This document shows positions 1 through 7,597 of a DNA stretch of 25,253 nt, one piece after another; within the stretch, counting starts at the first letter, position 1; every line of letters starts with the position of its first letter. The notes beneath the pieces were generated by a model. The model saw nothing but the letters and a program-made list of their open reading frames with translations, did no database searches and was not told the DNA's origin. The position numbers and the translations under genes are program-made. The stretch is from Nitriliruptoraceae bacterium (lineage in GTDB: Bacteria > Actinomycetota > Nitriliruptoria > Nitriliruptorales > Nitriliruptoraceae), in assembly GCA_003554005.1 (NCBI GenBank), contig PWEU01000247.1, forward strand, positions 1 to 25,253, given 5' to 3'.

Positions 1-483
1 CGGACCGGCCAGGAGGGCGACGAGCTCACCCTGACGGTGCGCCACGCCGGCGAGCAGCGGGAGGTGACCCTGAGCCTGTCGACCTTCGGTGGTGTCACCG
101 AACCGCGGCTCGGCGTCGCGATCCAGACCGCGGTCGAAGAGGCCCGCCTGCCCTTCGAGGTGTCGCTGCGGGAGGGGACCCGGATCGGGGGACCGAGCGC
201 AGGGTTGATGACGGCGGTGACCGTCTTCGACCTGCTCACCGCGGACGACCTGCTGCGGGGGCGACAGATCGCCGGCACCGGCAGTCTCGACGCCGACGGT
301 CGGGTCGGGCCCGTTGGTGGGATCCCGGCCAAGCTCCGGGCCGCCGCCGCCGAGGGCGCCGAGCTCGTGCTCGTGCCCGCGATCCAGCTCGATGTGGCGC
401 TGGAGTCCGTCCCCGACGGCCTCATCGTCGTCGGCGTCGACCATCTCGACGACGCGCTCGAGCTGCTCGCCTCCGAGAGCTGA
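1..483 (+). CDS. PDZ/Lon-like (S16) protease, C-terminal part (5' end outside window)
   Basis: The reading frame is open from base 1, so only the C-terminal 160 residues are seen. The first codons resemble the end of a PDZ domain. A Lon-type S16 protease domain follows. The nucleophile serine lies in the GGPSAGLM motif (Ser codon at 196-198). The general-base lysine lies in GGIPAKL (Lys codon at 331-333), giving the Ser-Lys dyad of Lon peptidases. No ATPase domain is visible. The family this best fits is the YlbL-like PDZ-Lon proteins, which are normally membrane-anchored near the N-terminus and about 340 residues long; that part is outside the window. It ends 12 bases before the convergent amidotransferase gene. 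The protease domain is clear; the substrate is unknown. Confidence 0.88.
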   Translation, partial: RTGQEGDELTLTVRHAGEQREVTLSLSTFGGVTEPRLGVAIQTAVEEARLPFEVSLREGTRIGGPSAGLMTAVTVFDLLTADDLLRGRQIAGTGSLDADGRVGPVGGIPAKLRAAAAEGAELVLVPAIQLDVALESVPDGLIVVGVDHLDDALELLASES

Positions 484-495
484 GGGCGGCGTCGG

Positions 496-1179
496 CTAGC
501 CCGTCGCGGCCGCCGGAGCGGGCGCCACGGGGGAGTGCGCTGGCAGGGTCTGGTCAGCACGTCGGACCGCGCAGCGGTCCAGGAAGTTGCCGAGCAGCTG
601 CATCCCGGCGTTGGTGAGCACCGACTCCGGGTGGAACTGCACCCCCTCGACATCGACCTCTCGGTGGACCAGGCCCATGATCAGACCGTCGGAGGTCTCG
701 GCCGTGACCTTCAGCACCGGTGGCAGGCTGGCACGGTCCACGATCAGCGAGTGGTACCGGGTCGCCTCGAAGGGCACGGTCAACCCTTCGAACGCCCCTT
801 CGCGGCGGTGGTAGATCGGGGACGTCTTGCCGTGCATCAGCACCGGTGCCCGGACCACCTCGCCGCCGTACACCTCGCCGATGCACTGGTGGCCCAGGCA
901 GACCCCGAGCACCGGCCGGACACCGGCGACGGCACGGATCACGTCGTTGGACAGGCCCGCATCGCTGGGATCACCGGGACCGGGCGAGATGACGATGCCG
1001 TCGGGGAGGTCATCGAGCAGGCCAGCGACCGTGAAGGCGTCGTTGCGCACCACCTCGACGTCCGAGCCGAGTTCACCGAGCTCCTGCGCGAGGTTGTAGG
1101 TGAAGGAGTCGTAGTTGTCGACGATCAGGAGCCGGGTACCGGCACGCACGGGGGTCGCGGTCGTGGCCACGGCGCTCAC
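496..1179 (-). CDS. trpG: Anthranilate/aminodeoxychorismate synthase glutamine amidotransferase subunit (TrpG/PabA type)
   Basis: Class I glutamine amidotransferase of 227 residues. It would release ammonia from glutamine for a chorismate-using partner (TrpE or PabB), which is not in the window. The triad is visible: Cys94 in GVCLGHQCIG, and His183 and Glu185 in QFHPESVLT. The N-terminal NYDSFTYNL and the MHGKTS motif are typical of TrpG/PabA. Sequence alone does not separate tryptophan from folate use, and many actinobacteria use one protein for both. The GTG start overlaps the stop of the upstream adenylation-like gene (GTGA), implying translational coupling. The stop codon is TAG. A trpG gene close to crgA is a known actinobacterial arrangement near the replication origin. 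The last 20 residues are an Ala/Pro-rich tail. Confidence 0.92.
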   Translation of the reverse strand: MSAVATTATPVRAGTRLLIVDNYDSFTYNLAQELGELGSDVEVVRNDAFTVAGLLDDLPDGIVISPGPGDPSDAGLSNDVIRAVAGVRPVLGVCLGHQCIGEVYGGEVVRAPVLMHGKTSPIYHRREGAFEGLTVPFEATRYHSLIVDRASLPPVLKVTAETSDGLIMGLVHREVDVEGVQFHPESVLTNAGMQLLGNFLDRCAVRRADQTLPAHSPVAPAPAAATG

Positions 1180-2867
1180 CTCTCCGCCAGCAGGTCCCGC
1201 AGCGCATCGCGCGCCACCTCACCGGCGTCGGTCTCGGGGATCTCGTCCACAAGGATGACGCGCTCAGGCCGACTGCGCGAGTCCAGGTGCGCGTGGCAGT
1301 GCGCCAGCAGCTCCTCCTCGCTGGGTCGCTGCCGCCGCTGGCAGCGCACCGCGGCGATCACCGCGCCACGGTCGGCGTCGAGTGTGACCCCCGCGCGACG
1401 CACACCCGGGTGGCGCTCGAGCACGGTCTCCACCCGGCGAGGTGCCACGTAGCCACCGTCGGCGGTGACCAGCACCTCATCCCGACGACCGAGGTGGGTG
1501 AACCCCCCGTCGGCGTCGACGGTGACGAGGTCGTCGGTGACCAGCCACCCGTCGACGAAGCGCGCGGCCGTCGCCTCCTCGTCCTCCCAGTAGCCCGGCG
1601 AGACCTGGGGTCCCGCCAGGAGCATCAGCCCCGGCTCCCCGGGTTCGCGGACCCGGCCGAGGTCGTCGGGATCGACCACGATGGCCACGGTGTCGGTGAC
1701 GGGCAGGCCCATGGCCCCCGGCGTGGTCCGCCCGTAGACTGGTTGGGCGTGGGTGATGGGACCGGCCTCCGAGACCCCGAACCCCTCCCGTACCCGGGCC
1801 CCGCCGGTGCGCAGCTCCAACTCCCGGGCGGTCTCGGGGTCGAGGGGAGCACCTGCCGCCAGGACCACGCGCAGCGAGGTGAGGTCACGGCGGGAGCTCT
1901 CCGACTCGCTCATCAGCGCGTCGACCTGCGCGGGTTCCAGCACCGCCAGCGTGGCGTCGTGGCGGTCGATCGTTCGCGCCAGCCCGGAGGTCTCCTCCGG
2001 CGGGAACAGCTCGACACAGGCACCGGCGAGCAGTCCTGCGAGCCACCCGAGCACCATCGGTCCGAGCGCGAGCAGATCCCCGGCCACGACCACGTGCTCA
2101 CGACCGGCCTGGATGTCGGGCACCCACAGCCGGGCCTGGAACGTCGATGCCACGAGGTTGTGGTGGGTCAGCACGATCGCCCGCCGGTCGCCACCTCGCC
2201 AACGGGGGACGAGCAGCGCAGGGACATGGGAGGGAACCGGGCCCTCGCCGTGGAGGGTCACCGGGGTGCCGGCGAGCTCGGCGATGGCAGCACCGAGGTC
2301 ACGGACCGGTCCATCGGCCGATCGCCGGCGACGCAGCCGCGGTCGGGGTGGGCGGAAGCGGGGTCGGGGAGCGAGCCAGTCCTCGTCGGTGGTCTCGAGG
2401 ACCCAACCGACCTCCAAGCCCGCCGTCTGCAGCTCCTGCAGGCGGTCGCGGGACGCCAGCGCCCCGTCCACCCCGGTGGCCGTCGCCACCTCGACGGCCC
2501 GTGCCGCGGTACGACCCCGATCGCTGGCTGGCGGCAGGGGGACCGCGACCGCCCCGATCCGCCACAGCGCGAGCAGCACCACCGGCGTGGTGATGGTGGT
2601 CCCGGTCGCCACCAGGAGCCGGTCGCCACGGACCACACCCAGATCCCTGAGCAGCGTCACCAGGTCGGTCACCCGGTCGCGCAGGGCGACGTGGGTCAGG
2701 CTCACGTCACGGCTACGAACGGCGACGGCCTCCGGGAAGTCCCGCAGCGCGTCGTCGAGCAACCGTGGGATCGGTACCTCGGGGATGCGGTAGCTGGGGG
2801 GCACACCGGGCGGGTAGCCACGGACCCAGGGACGGTCGATCCGGGCGAGGTCGGGCGGTCGCGGCAC
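1176..2867 (-). CDS. Adenylate-forming (acyl-CoA synthetase-like) protein with degenerate active site
   Basis: A 563-residue member of the ANL (AMP-binding) superfamily. The fold is recognisable from end to end: VLTHHNL after the P-loop (residues 232-238), GFGVSEAGP in place of the usual YGxTE motif, GYWEDEEAT, the aspartate in WLVTDD, and GRRDEV at the hinge. Two elements needed for adenylation are missing. The Thr/Ser/Gly-rich P-loop with its PKG is replaced by PRWRGGDRRA (about 221-230). The C-terminal lysine of the usual TGK motif is Glu550 in AGEVAR. Homology continues on both sides, so a frameshift is unlikely. It may be a pseudoenzyme or a regulatory or binding protein. The GTG start has GAGGAGG 9 bases upstream. 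It overlaps trpG by 4 bases. Confidence 0.8.
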   Translation of the reverse strand: MPRPPDLARIDRPWVRGYPPGVPPSYRIPEVPIPRLLDDALRDFPEAVAVRSRDVSLTHVALRDRVTDLVTLLRDLGVVRGDRLLVATGTTITTPVVLLALWRIGAVAVPLPPASDRGRTAARAVEVATATGVDGALASRDRLQELQTAGLEVGWVLETTDEDWLAPRPRFRPPRPRLRRRRSADGPVRDLGAAIAELAGTPVTLHGEGPVPSHVPALLVPRWRGGDRRAIVLTHHNLVASTFQARLWVPDIQAGREHVVVAGDLLALGPMVLGWLAGLLAGACVELFPPEETSGLARTIDRHDATLAVLEPAQVDALMSESESSRRDLTSLRVVLAAGAPLDPETARELELRTGGARVREGFGVSEAGPITHAQPVYGRTTPGAMGLPVTDTVAIVVDPDDLGRVREPGEPGLMLLAGPQVSPGYWEDEEATAARFVDGWLVTDDLVTVDADGGFTHLGRRDEVLVTADGGYVAPRRVETVLERHPGVRRAGVTLDADRGAVIAAVRCQRRQRPSEEELLAHCHAHLDSRSRPERVILVDEIPETDAGEVARDALRDLLAER

Positions 2868-2964
2868 CGGGGCACGCCTCCTCGCCGTGGCAGCTGTCGG
2901 GACCGTCCGAGCCTAGCCCCCGGGGGGTGGCGGGGTACGTTGTCGAGCCAGCCACGAGGAGCCC

Positions 2965-4074
2965 GTGATCAGCGCCGTGACCGGATCCGGCGATGCGACG
3001 CCATCGCCGTCACCCGCCCCGCAGGTCCTCGACCAGCTGCGCCGACGGGTCGACGCCGCCCTGGCGACCGCCCTCGATCAGCTGCTCCCGCGCGTCGAGG
3101 AGTTGCACCCGAGCATGGTGCCGCTCACCGACGAGCTGCGGACCTTCTCCGCCGGTGGGAAACGCATCCGTCCTGCGCTGCTGTTGCTGGGGTTCGAGGC
3201 CGCCGGTGGCCGGCGCCTCGACGCTGTGGAGGGTCCGGCGCTGGCGCTCGAGCTGCTGCACACCTGCGCCCTGCTCCACGACGACGTGATCGACCAGGCG
3301 CCGACCCGTCGCGGCCGGCCCAGCGTGCACGAGGCCTTCGCCGCCCGGCACGCCGAGCGGGGCTGGCAGGGCGACGCCGACGCCTACGGACGGGCGATCG
3401 CGATCCTGCTCGGCGACCTGGCCTTCGTCCACGCCGACGAGCTGTTCCTCTCCGCCAAGGTCCCCGACCAGGCGCTGCTGGCCGCCTTCCGCCGGTTCAC
3501 CCTGCTGCGTGAGGAGGTCATGGCCGGCCAGGCCCTCGACCTGCACGCCGCGACCGTGCGGAGCACCGACCGCGAGCTCGCCCTGCGGGTCGCGACGTTG
3601 AAGTCGGGCCGCTACTCGGTCGCCCGGCCCCTGGAGATCGGCGCGGTCCTGGCCGGTGCGGACGACGAGCTGCTCGCCGGACTCCACGCCTTCGGGGACC
3701 CGCTGGGCCGCGCCTTCCAGCTCGCCGACGACCTCCTCGGCGTGTTCGGCGACGCGGGGACCACCGGCAAGTCCGCGTCATCCGACCTGGCGGAGGGCAA
3801 GCGCACCCTGCTGGTCGCCGAGGCCTGGGCGCGGCTGGACGCCGAGGGGCGCGCCCGGCTCGAGGCCGGCCTCGGTCGCTCGGACCTGGACGAGGCGGCC
3901 GCGGAGGACCTGCGGACGCTGCTCGAGGACTGCGGCGCCCGTGCGGCCACCGAGCAGGAGATCGACCGCAGCAGCAGCGCGGCACGGGCGGCCCTGGACG
4001 GCCTGACACTGCCACCAGCGGCGCGGGACGGACTGCGCGCGGTCGCCGACTACCTCGGTCGACGCAGTAGCTGA
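2965..4074 (+). CDS. Polyprenyl diphosphate synthase (geranylgeranyl diphosphate synthase-like)
   Basis: Trans-isoprenyl diphosphate synthase of 369 residues, which would condense isopentenyl diphosphate with an allylic diphosphate. The first aspartate-rich motif is DDVID at 106-110, followed by the substrate-binding arginines in PTRRGRPS. GGKRIRP at 64-70 binds isopentenyl diphosphate. The second aspartate-rich region is QLADDLLGVFGD at 252-263, a form common in actinobacterial geranylgeranyl/polyprenyl synthases. Chain length cannot be fixed by reading. The GTG start is chosen because GAGGAG lies 4 bases upstream. It is divergent from the adenylation-like gene. Its last codons overlap the 3' end of the convergent 60-residue membrane protein gene by 25 bases. 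Confidence 0.93.
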   Translation: MISAVTGSGDATPSPSPAPQVLDQLRRRVDAALATALDQLLPRVEELHPSMVPLTDELRTFSAGGKRIRPALLLLGFEAAGGRRLDAVEGPALALELLHTCALLHDDVIDQAPTRRGRPSVHEAFAARHAERGWQGDADAYGRAIAILLGDLAFVHADELFLSAKVPDQALLAAFRRFTLLREEVMAGQALDLHAATVRSTDRELALRVATLKSGRYSVARPLEIGAVLAGADDELLAGLHAFGDPLGRAFQLADDLLGVFGDAGTTGKSASSDLAEGKRTLLVAEAWARLDAEGRARLEAGLGRSDLDEAAAEDLRTLLEDCGARAATEQEIDRSSSAARAALDGLTLPPAARDGLRAVADYLGRRSS

Positions 4075-4232
4075 GACCCGATCGTCGGGTCCTGGGTCAG
4101 CTCCTCGACCCACGGGAACACCCAGGTGAACAGCAACACGACGCTGACGGCGATCACCACCAGCAGCACGAGGACCCGGATCCAGCGCGGCCACCGCCGG
4201 GTCGCGTCGTCGTCAGGCGTGCTGCGGCTCAT
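4050..4232 (-). CDS. Small single-pass membrane protein coupled to the sortase gene
   Basis: A 60-residue protein with a charged N-terminus (about residues 1-16, ending RRWPRW), one hydrophobic span (about 18-40) and a short polar C-terminus. The ATG overlaps the stop of the upstream sortase gene in an ATGA arrangement, which supports it as a real, translationally coupled gene. The stop is TAG, inside the last codons of the convergent polyprenyl synthase gene. I do not recognise a family. A role beside the sortase at the membrane is inferred only from the coupling. Confidence 0.65.
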   Translation of the reverse strand: MSRSTPDDDATRRWPRWIRVLVLLVVIAVSVVLLFTWVFPWVEELTQDPTIGSQLLRRPR

Positions 4233-4951
4233 CCCTCGACCCTTCCAGCGATCTCCTGTGGGGTGGTGCCCCTGGCGGTCGACTCGATCGGATCGCCGAG
4301 CAACTCACCCCACACGATCAGGCGTTGCGCGGCGCTGCCTCGCGGGTGGCAGGTGGTCAGCGTGATGGTCGGCGCACCGGAGCCGAGCGGGTCCGCTCCG
4401 AGCACCCACACGTCGGTCGGAGCCACGATCCGTTGCTCACGGTAGGCGTACACCCACTCCCTCCCCCGCCGGTCGACGACGTGGATCGTGTCACCCTCCG
4501 TGAGCACGTCCAGCGACCAGAAGGGAGCACCGTAGGTCGTGCGGTGGCCGGCGATCGCCAGGTTGCCCGCGCCCCCGGGACGATCCGAGAGCGGGTAGTG
4601 CCCTGGCCCGGACCGCAGGAGCTGCAGGGTCGCGCCCGAGACGACGAACAGCACCTCGTCGTCGACGATCCGTTCGCCGTCGCGCTCGAACCACAGCGCG
4701 GCGAAGGCGTCGCCGAGCGCAACCTCCTCGTCCTCCTCGTCCTCGTCCTCCTCGACCCGGTCTGGGGGGTCGTCCGGCTGGCCGCCAGCGACCGGCCCGT
4801 CGGGCACTGTCAGCGACCAGGTCTCGGCCAGCTCGCGCTGGGCCCGCTCGGTCTCCAGGCCGGTGAACCACAGCAGGTACACCACGTACAGCAGCACCAC
4901 CACGCCGCTGACGACCAGCAGCCAACCGAACCCCCGCACGACCCGCGTCAA
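4229..4951 (-). CDS. Class E sortase
   Basis: Membrane-anchored transpeptidase that would cleave a sorting signal and attach a surface protein to the cell wall. Active-site residues are visible: His136 in IAGHRTTYGAPF, Cys201 in TLTTCHPRGSA and Arg210 in QRLIVWGE. The TLTTC and GHRT motifs fit class E sortases of high-G+C actinobacteria. I start it at TTG (4951-4949) because GGAGGGGG lies just upstream and this start puts the single transmembrane segment (about residues 8-31) at the N-terminus. The frame stays open to 5167, but that would overlap crgA on the other strand. The linker after the membrane segment is very acidic (EEDEDEEDEE, about residues 80-90), which is unusual. No sortase substrate is encoded here. 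With the start trimmed it has 240 residues. Confidence 0.88.
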   Translation of the reverse strand: MTRVVRGFGWLLVVSGVVVLLYVVYLLWFTGLETERAQRELAETWSLTVPDGPVAGGQPDDPPDRVEEDEDEEDEEVALGDAFAALWFERDGERIVDDEVLFVVSGATLQLLRSGPGHYPLSDRPGGAGNLAIAGHRTTYGAPFWSLDVLTEGDTIHVVDRRGREWVYAYREQRIVAPTDVWVLGADPLGSGAPTITLTTCHPRGSAAQRLIVWGELLGDPIESTARGTTPQEIAGRVEG

Positions 4952-5132
4952 CGTCCCCCTCCGCGTCCGTCGGAGGCGAGCACCATCGCCGACCCACGGT
5001 GGCCGGTCAGGGTAACCAGCCAGACCCGCCGAAGGGCCAGGATCACGCCACCCCGTCGGCGGGCCGGACCACGTCACGGGCGGCGTGCCCGGTAAGGTTG
5101 TGTGAGGTCCACATCGGAACCGAGGGACGCTG

Positions 5133-5405
5133 ATGCCGAAGAGCAAGCACCGTCGCGGAGGCCGCAACCGTCCACGTGCCCATCAGACCCACGCGCCCGA
5201 ACGCCACCCCGATCCGTCGCCGTCGTGGTTACCCACAACCGGTGGAGTGCTGCTGGTCGTCGGGGTGCTGGTGATCCTGTTGGGTTACCTCCCCGGCGTC
5301 CAGGACATCACGCGCGGCTGGATCTGGCCGGGGTCGAACTGGGGCCTGCTGATCGGGTTCGCGCTGCTCAGCGTGGGTTTCGGGCTGCTCACCAGATGGC
5401 GGTGA
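5133..5405 (+). CDS. crgA: Cell division protein CrgA
   Basis: A 90-residue protein with the CrgA design: a basic N-terminus beginning MPKSKHRRGG, a proline-rich stretch to about residue 35, then two membrane spans (about 37-52 and 68-86) joined by a short loop containing GWIWPGSNW. CrgA is a septation protein that interacts with FtsZ and late divisome proteins in actinobacteria. The ATG has GAGG 7 bases upstream. It is divergent from the sortase, with about 180 bases between the two starts. A TAAGGT sequence at 5093-5098 could be a -10 element, but this is weak. Its linkage to trpG and a sortase fits the conserved origin-proximal cluster. Confidence 0.93.
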   Translation: MPKSKHRRGGRNRPRAHQTHAPERHPDPSPSWLPTTGGVLLVVGVLVILLGYLPGVQDITRGWIWPGSNWGLLIGFALLSVGFGLLTRWR

Positions 5406-5439
5406 GCCGCACCTGGGGTTCATCTTGTTCGCGCGCTTG

Positions 5440-5457
5440 TTGCTCCTAGTTGAGCAA
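5440..5457. terminator. Small inverted repeat after crgA, possible weak terminator
   Basis: TTGCTC (5440-5445) and GAGCAA (5452-5457) form a 6-bp stem with a 6-base loop in an unusually A+T-rich stretch between the convergent crgA and zinc-ribbon genes. The flanks also carry GCGC on both sides. A short T-run follows further downstream (5467-5471). Termination is an inference; the stem is short. Confidence 0.35.
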
Positions 5458-5481
5458 AGAGCGCACGTTTTCGGACCCAGA

Positions 5482-5543
5482 TTGTGGATGAGTTGTCCGG
5501 ACTTTTTGGTTCTCCACAGTCTGGTTCCACAGGCCTGTGGGTG
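5482..5543. repeat. DnaA-box-like palindromic intergenic element, copy 1
   Basis: The stretch holds TGTGGATGA (5483-5491), TTCTCCACA (5510-5518) and the perfect 14-bp palindrome CCACAGGCCTGTGG (5527-5540) followed by GTGA. The first two differ by one base from the classical DnaA box or its complement. The order CTCCACAG, CTGG, CCACAG, CTGTGGGT recurs at 17329-17356, upstream of the MarR gene. It lies between two convergent genes, so it is unlikely to be a promoter operator for either. DnaA binding is an inference from similarity. Confidence 0.6.
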
Positions 5544-5556
5544 ACCGTGGTTACGG

Positions 5557-5889
5557 TCAGTTGAGGATCTCCGTGCGTTCATGCATCCGTTGCCCGCAGT
5601 GACTGGGCGCACGGGAGCTCCCCCGCACCAGGAGCAGCACCTCGGTGCCGCACTCTTCGCACCAGAACAGCGTGCGCTCGTCGGTGCCGACCGGCGTGGC
5701 TGCGCCCGGGTCGGCGCCGAGGTCCTTGGCGTCGGTGACCAGGACCCGCAGGCTCGCGATGGACCAGCGCAGAAGGGCGTAGGCGAGCAGGGGGGCGAGT
5801 ACCCACTGCCAACCGAAGTTCACCCCGATCACGACGGCGATCGCGGCGATGGGGATCAGCAACAGGAGCACGGCGACCCTCGATGTCAC
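5557..5889 (-). CDS. Small membrane protein with C-terminal zinc-ribbon-like motif
   Basis: A 110-residue protein. Two hydrophobic segments fill the first half (about residues 5-24 and 26-42). The C-terminal part carries FWCEECGTEV and, after a spacer, HCGQRMHER, which together look like a zinc-binding knuckle of three Cys and one His. I start at GTG (5889-5887) because it places the first membrane span at the N-terminus. The frame is open upstream to 6072, but that part overlaps the upstream gene and is not hydrophobic or protein-like. The ribosome-binding site is weak. I do not recognise a named family. It may belong to the minus-strand group with the gamma-glutamyltransferase, 121 bases upstream. 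Confidence 0.7.
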   Translation of the reverse strand: MTSRVAVLLLLIPIAAIAVVIGVNFGWQWVLAPLLAYALLRWSIASLRVLVTDAKDLGADPGAATPVGTDERTLFWCEECGTEVLLLVRGSSRAPSHCGQRMHERTEILN

Positions 5890-6010
5890 CTCGGCGTGGT
5901 CCGCCGGATCGGCACAGGGTGCCACGTGGTCGGCCCGGATGTGGCCGCGGGCGGAGCCACCGCCGCGACGTGGACGCCCGCCGTCGCAGACAGCCACCCG
6001 CGCTCCCGGG

Positions 6011-7597
6011 TCACGGACGCCGGCGTCGTGGCACACCGGTCCGTCCGCCGCGGCGCGGATCGCCGGCCGCACCGCCGTCGGTCGCCACCACGTTGACGCC
6101 GCCGAAGTACAGATCGGAGACCGGCCACCGGTTCACGGCCCACCACCGCTCGAGCTCGACCAGCGCCGCCGGATCGAAACCGGGTTCGACCTGTAGTCGT
6201 GTCCCATCCCAGTGCAACCGGGGGGCGGCGACCGCCTCGGCCAGGCTGGCATCGTCGTCCAGCAGCGCGCCCAGCACCTGGGTCATGGCGCTGCGGATGC
6301 GCTCGCTCCCTCCGGAGCCGAGGGCGAGCGCCGCACCGCCGTCGGGCTCGACGACGGTGGGAGCCATCATCGACCCGACCCGCACCCCGGGTGGTGATCG
6401 GTGGAACCCACCTGGGTGCAGGTCGTTCTCGCCCATGATGTTGTTCGCGAGCACGCCGGTGTCACTGAGAGTGATCCCACTGCCCGTGCCGTTCGAGGTG
6501 GTCATGGCCGCGAGGTTCCCCTCACCGTCGGCCACGCTGACGTGGGTGGTGCCCCGCGCGGCTCTCGGCCGGCGCGCATCGCCGTCGAGCCGGTCGCCGG
6601 GGATCTCGGCCTCCACCGCGGGATCGGGGACCCTGAGCTCGTGCCCGGCTCCCTCGGTCGCGTCGACCCCCGCGCCGAGGTGGAGCGCGGTCACCTCGGC
6701 CAGGGCGGTGGCTATCCGGTGGAGCCTCGCCGCCGACCCGGGCAGATCCCCCTGTGGCCCGGAGGCCAGCAGCCCCAGGGCGCGCGCCACCAACGAGCCG
6801 CCGTAGGAGGGCACCGGGTTGGTGAGGACCGTGGCGCGGGCGTGTCGGAAGGTCAAAGGGGGGCGCTCGTTGACCTGGTAGTCGACCAGGTCGGTGACCG
6901 TGAGGCTGCCGCCCTGCTCCTGGCTCTGCGCGGCGATGGCCGCCGCCAGCGACGGGTCGTGGAAGCCGTGCACGTCACCGTCGCCGATCGCGTCCAGGAA
7001 GCGGGCCAGCTCCGGGTTGCGGACCACGTCGTCGTCCCCGAACGCGCGGTCGGTCGGCACGAACAGCGCCCGGGCCTCGGGGGTGAGGGCGAAGATCGGT
7101 TCCAGCAACCGGACCACCGCCGCCTGGTCCGGTCCGAGCCGCACCCCGGTCGCGGCCAGCTGGCGAGCCGGGGCGACGACCCGCTCCAAAGGCAGCCGAC
7201 CGAGGTGCCGGTGGACGTGCAGATACCCCGGTAGGCAGCCCGGAACGGCCACCGACCCGTGTCCGACGTGGAACACCTGGTCGGCGCTGCCGAACCGCAC
7301 CGTCGCGGGGGTCAGCTCCGGTGCCGGGGTCCCGGCCGGTCGTCCTCGTCCCGGCGTGTCGACGAAGAAGTCGAACACCACCGGAGGTCCATGGACCGGT
7401 CGGGCGAGCAGGAAGCCACCGCCCCCCAGGCTCGACAGGCAGGGCTCGGCGATGGCCGCGGCGAACCCGGCGGCGACCGCAGCGTCGTAGGCGTTGCCGC
7501 CGTCCTCGAGCACCTCGATGGCCGCGTCGACCGTGGCCTGATGGCCGGCGGCCACCACGGGCCCGCGACCACCCGGGGCGGGGGGCTCAGTGCGCAC
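6011..7597 (-). CDS. Gamma-glutamyltransferase family protein
   Basis: N-terminal nucleophile hydrolase of the gamma-glutamyltranspeptidase family, which cleaves gamma-glutamyl bonds such as that in glutathione or its analogues. GGNAYDAAVAAGFA near the N-terminus and CLSSLGGGGF are family signatures. Autocleavage would occur before the first Thr of RGTTHVSVAD (Thr codon at 6550-6548), giving a large and a small subunit. The glycine-rich GSGGSERIRSAM, which helps bind the substrate, is also present. I start at GTG 7597, which overlaps the stop of the upstream epimerase gene by 11 bases and gives 528 residues. GTG codons at 7558 and 7555 are alternatives. No signal peptide is evident with these starts, so a cytoplasmic enzyme is possible. 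The natural substrate is unknown. Confidence 0.85.
   Translation of the reverse strand: MRTEPPAPGGRGPVVAAGHQATVDAAIEVLEDGGNAYDAAVAAGFAAAIAEPCLSSLGGGGFLLARPVHGPPVVFDFFVDTPGRGRPAGTPAPELTPATVRFGSADQVFHVGHGSVAVPGCLPGYLHVHRHLGRLPLERVVAPARQLAATGVRLGPDQAAVVRLLEPIFALTPEARALFVPTDRAFGDDDVVRNPELARFLDAIGDGDVHGFHDPSLAAAIAAQSQEQGGSLTVTDLVDYQVNERPPLTFRHARATVLTNPVPSYGGSLVARALGLLASGPQGDLPGSAARLHRIATALAEVTALHLGAGVDATEGAGHELRVPDPAVEAEIPGDRLDGDARRPRAARGTTHVSVADGEGNLAAMTTSNGTGSGITLSDTGVLANNIMGENDLHPGGFHRSPPGVRVGSMMAPTVVEPDGGAALALGSGGSERIRSAMTQVLGALLDDDASLAEAVAAPRLHWDGTRLQVEPGFDPAALVELERWWAVNRWPVSDLYFGGVNVVATDGGAAGDPRRGGRTGVPRRRRP

Noticed and set aside
1287..3512. A 741-codon open frame on the plus strand opposite the adenylation-like gene
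   Set aside because: It has no recognisable motifs, is Arg/Gly/Pro-rich, and is an antisense by-product of high G+C content; it also runs into the polyprenyl synthase gene.
4952..5167. N-terminal extension of the sortase to 5167
   Set aside because: It overlaps crgA on the other strand and lacks sortase-like sequence; the TTG at 4951 has a good ribosome-binding site and places the membrane segment correctly.
5482..5543. Complete chromosomal origin (oriC)
   Set aside because: Only a few imperfect DnaA-like boxes are present, and neither dnaA nor dnaN flanks the site.
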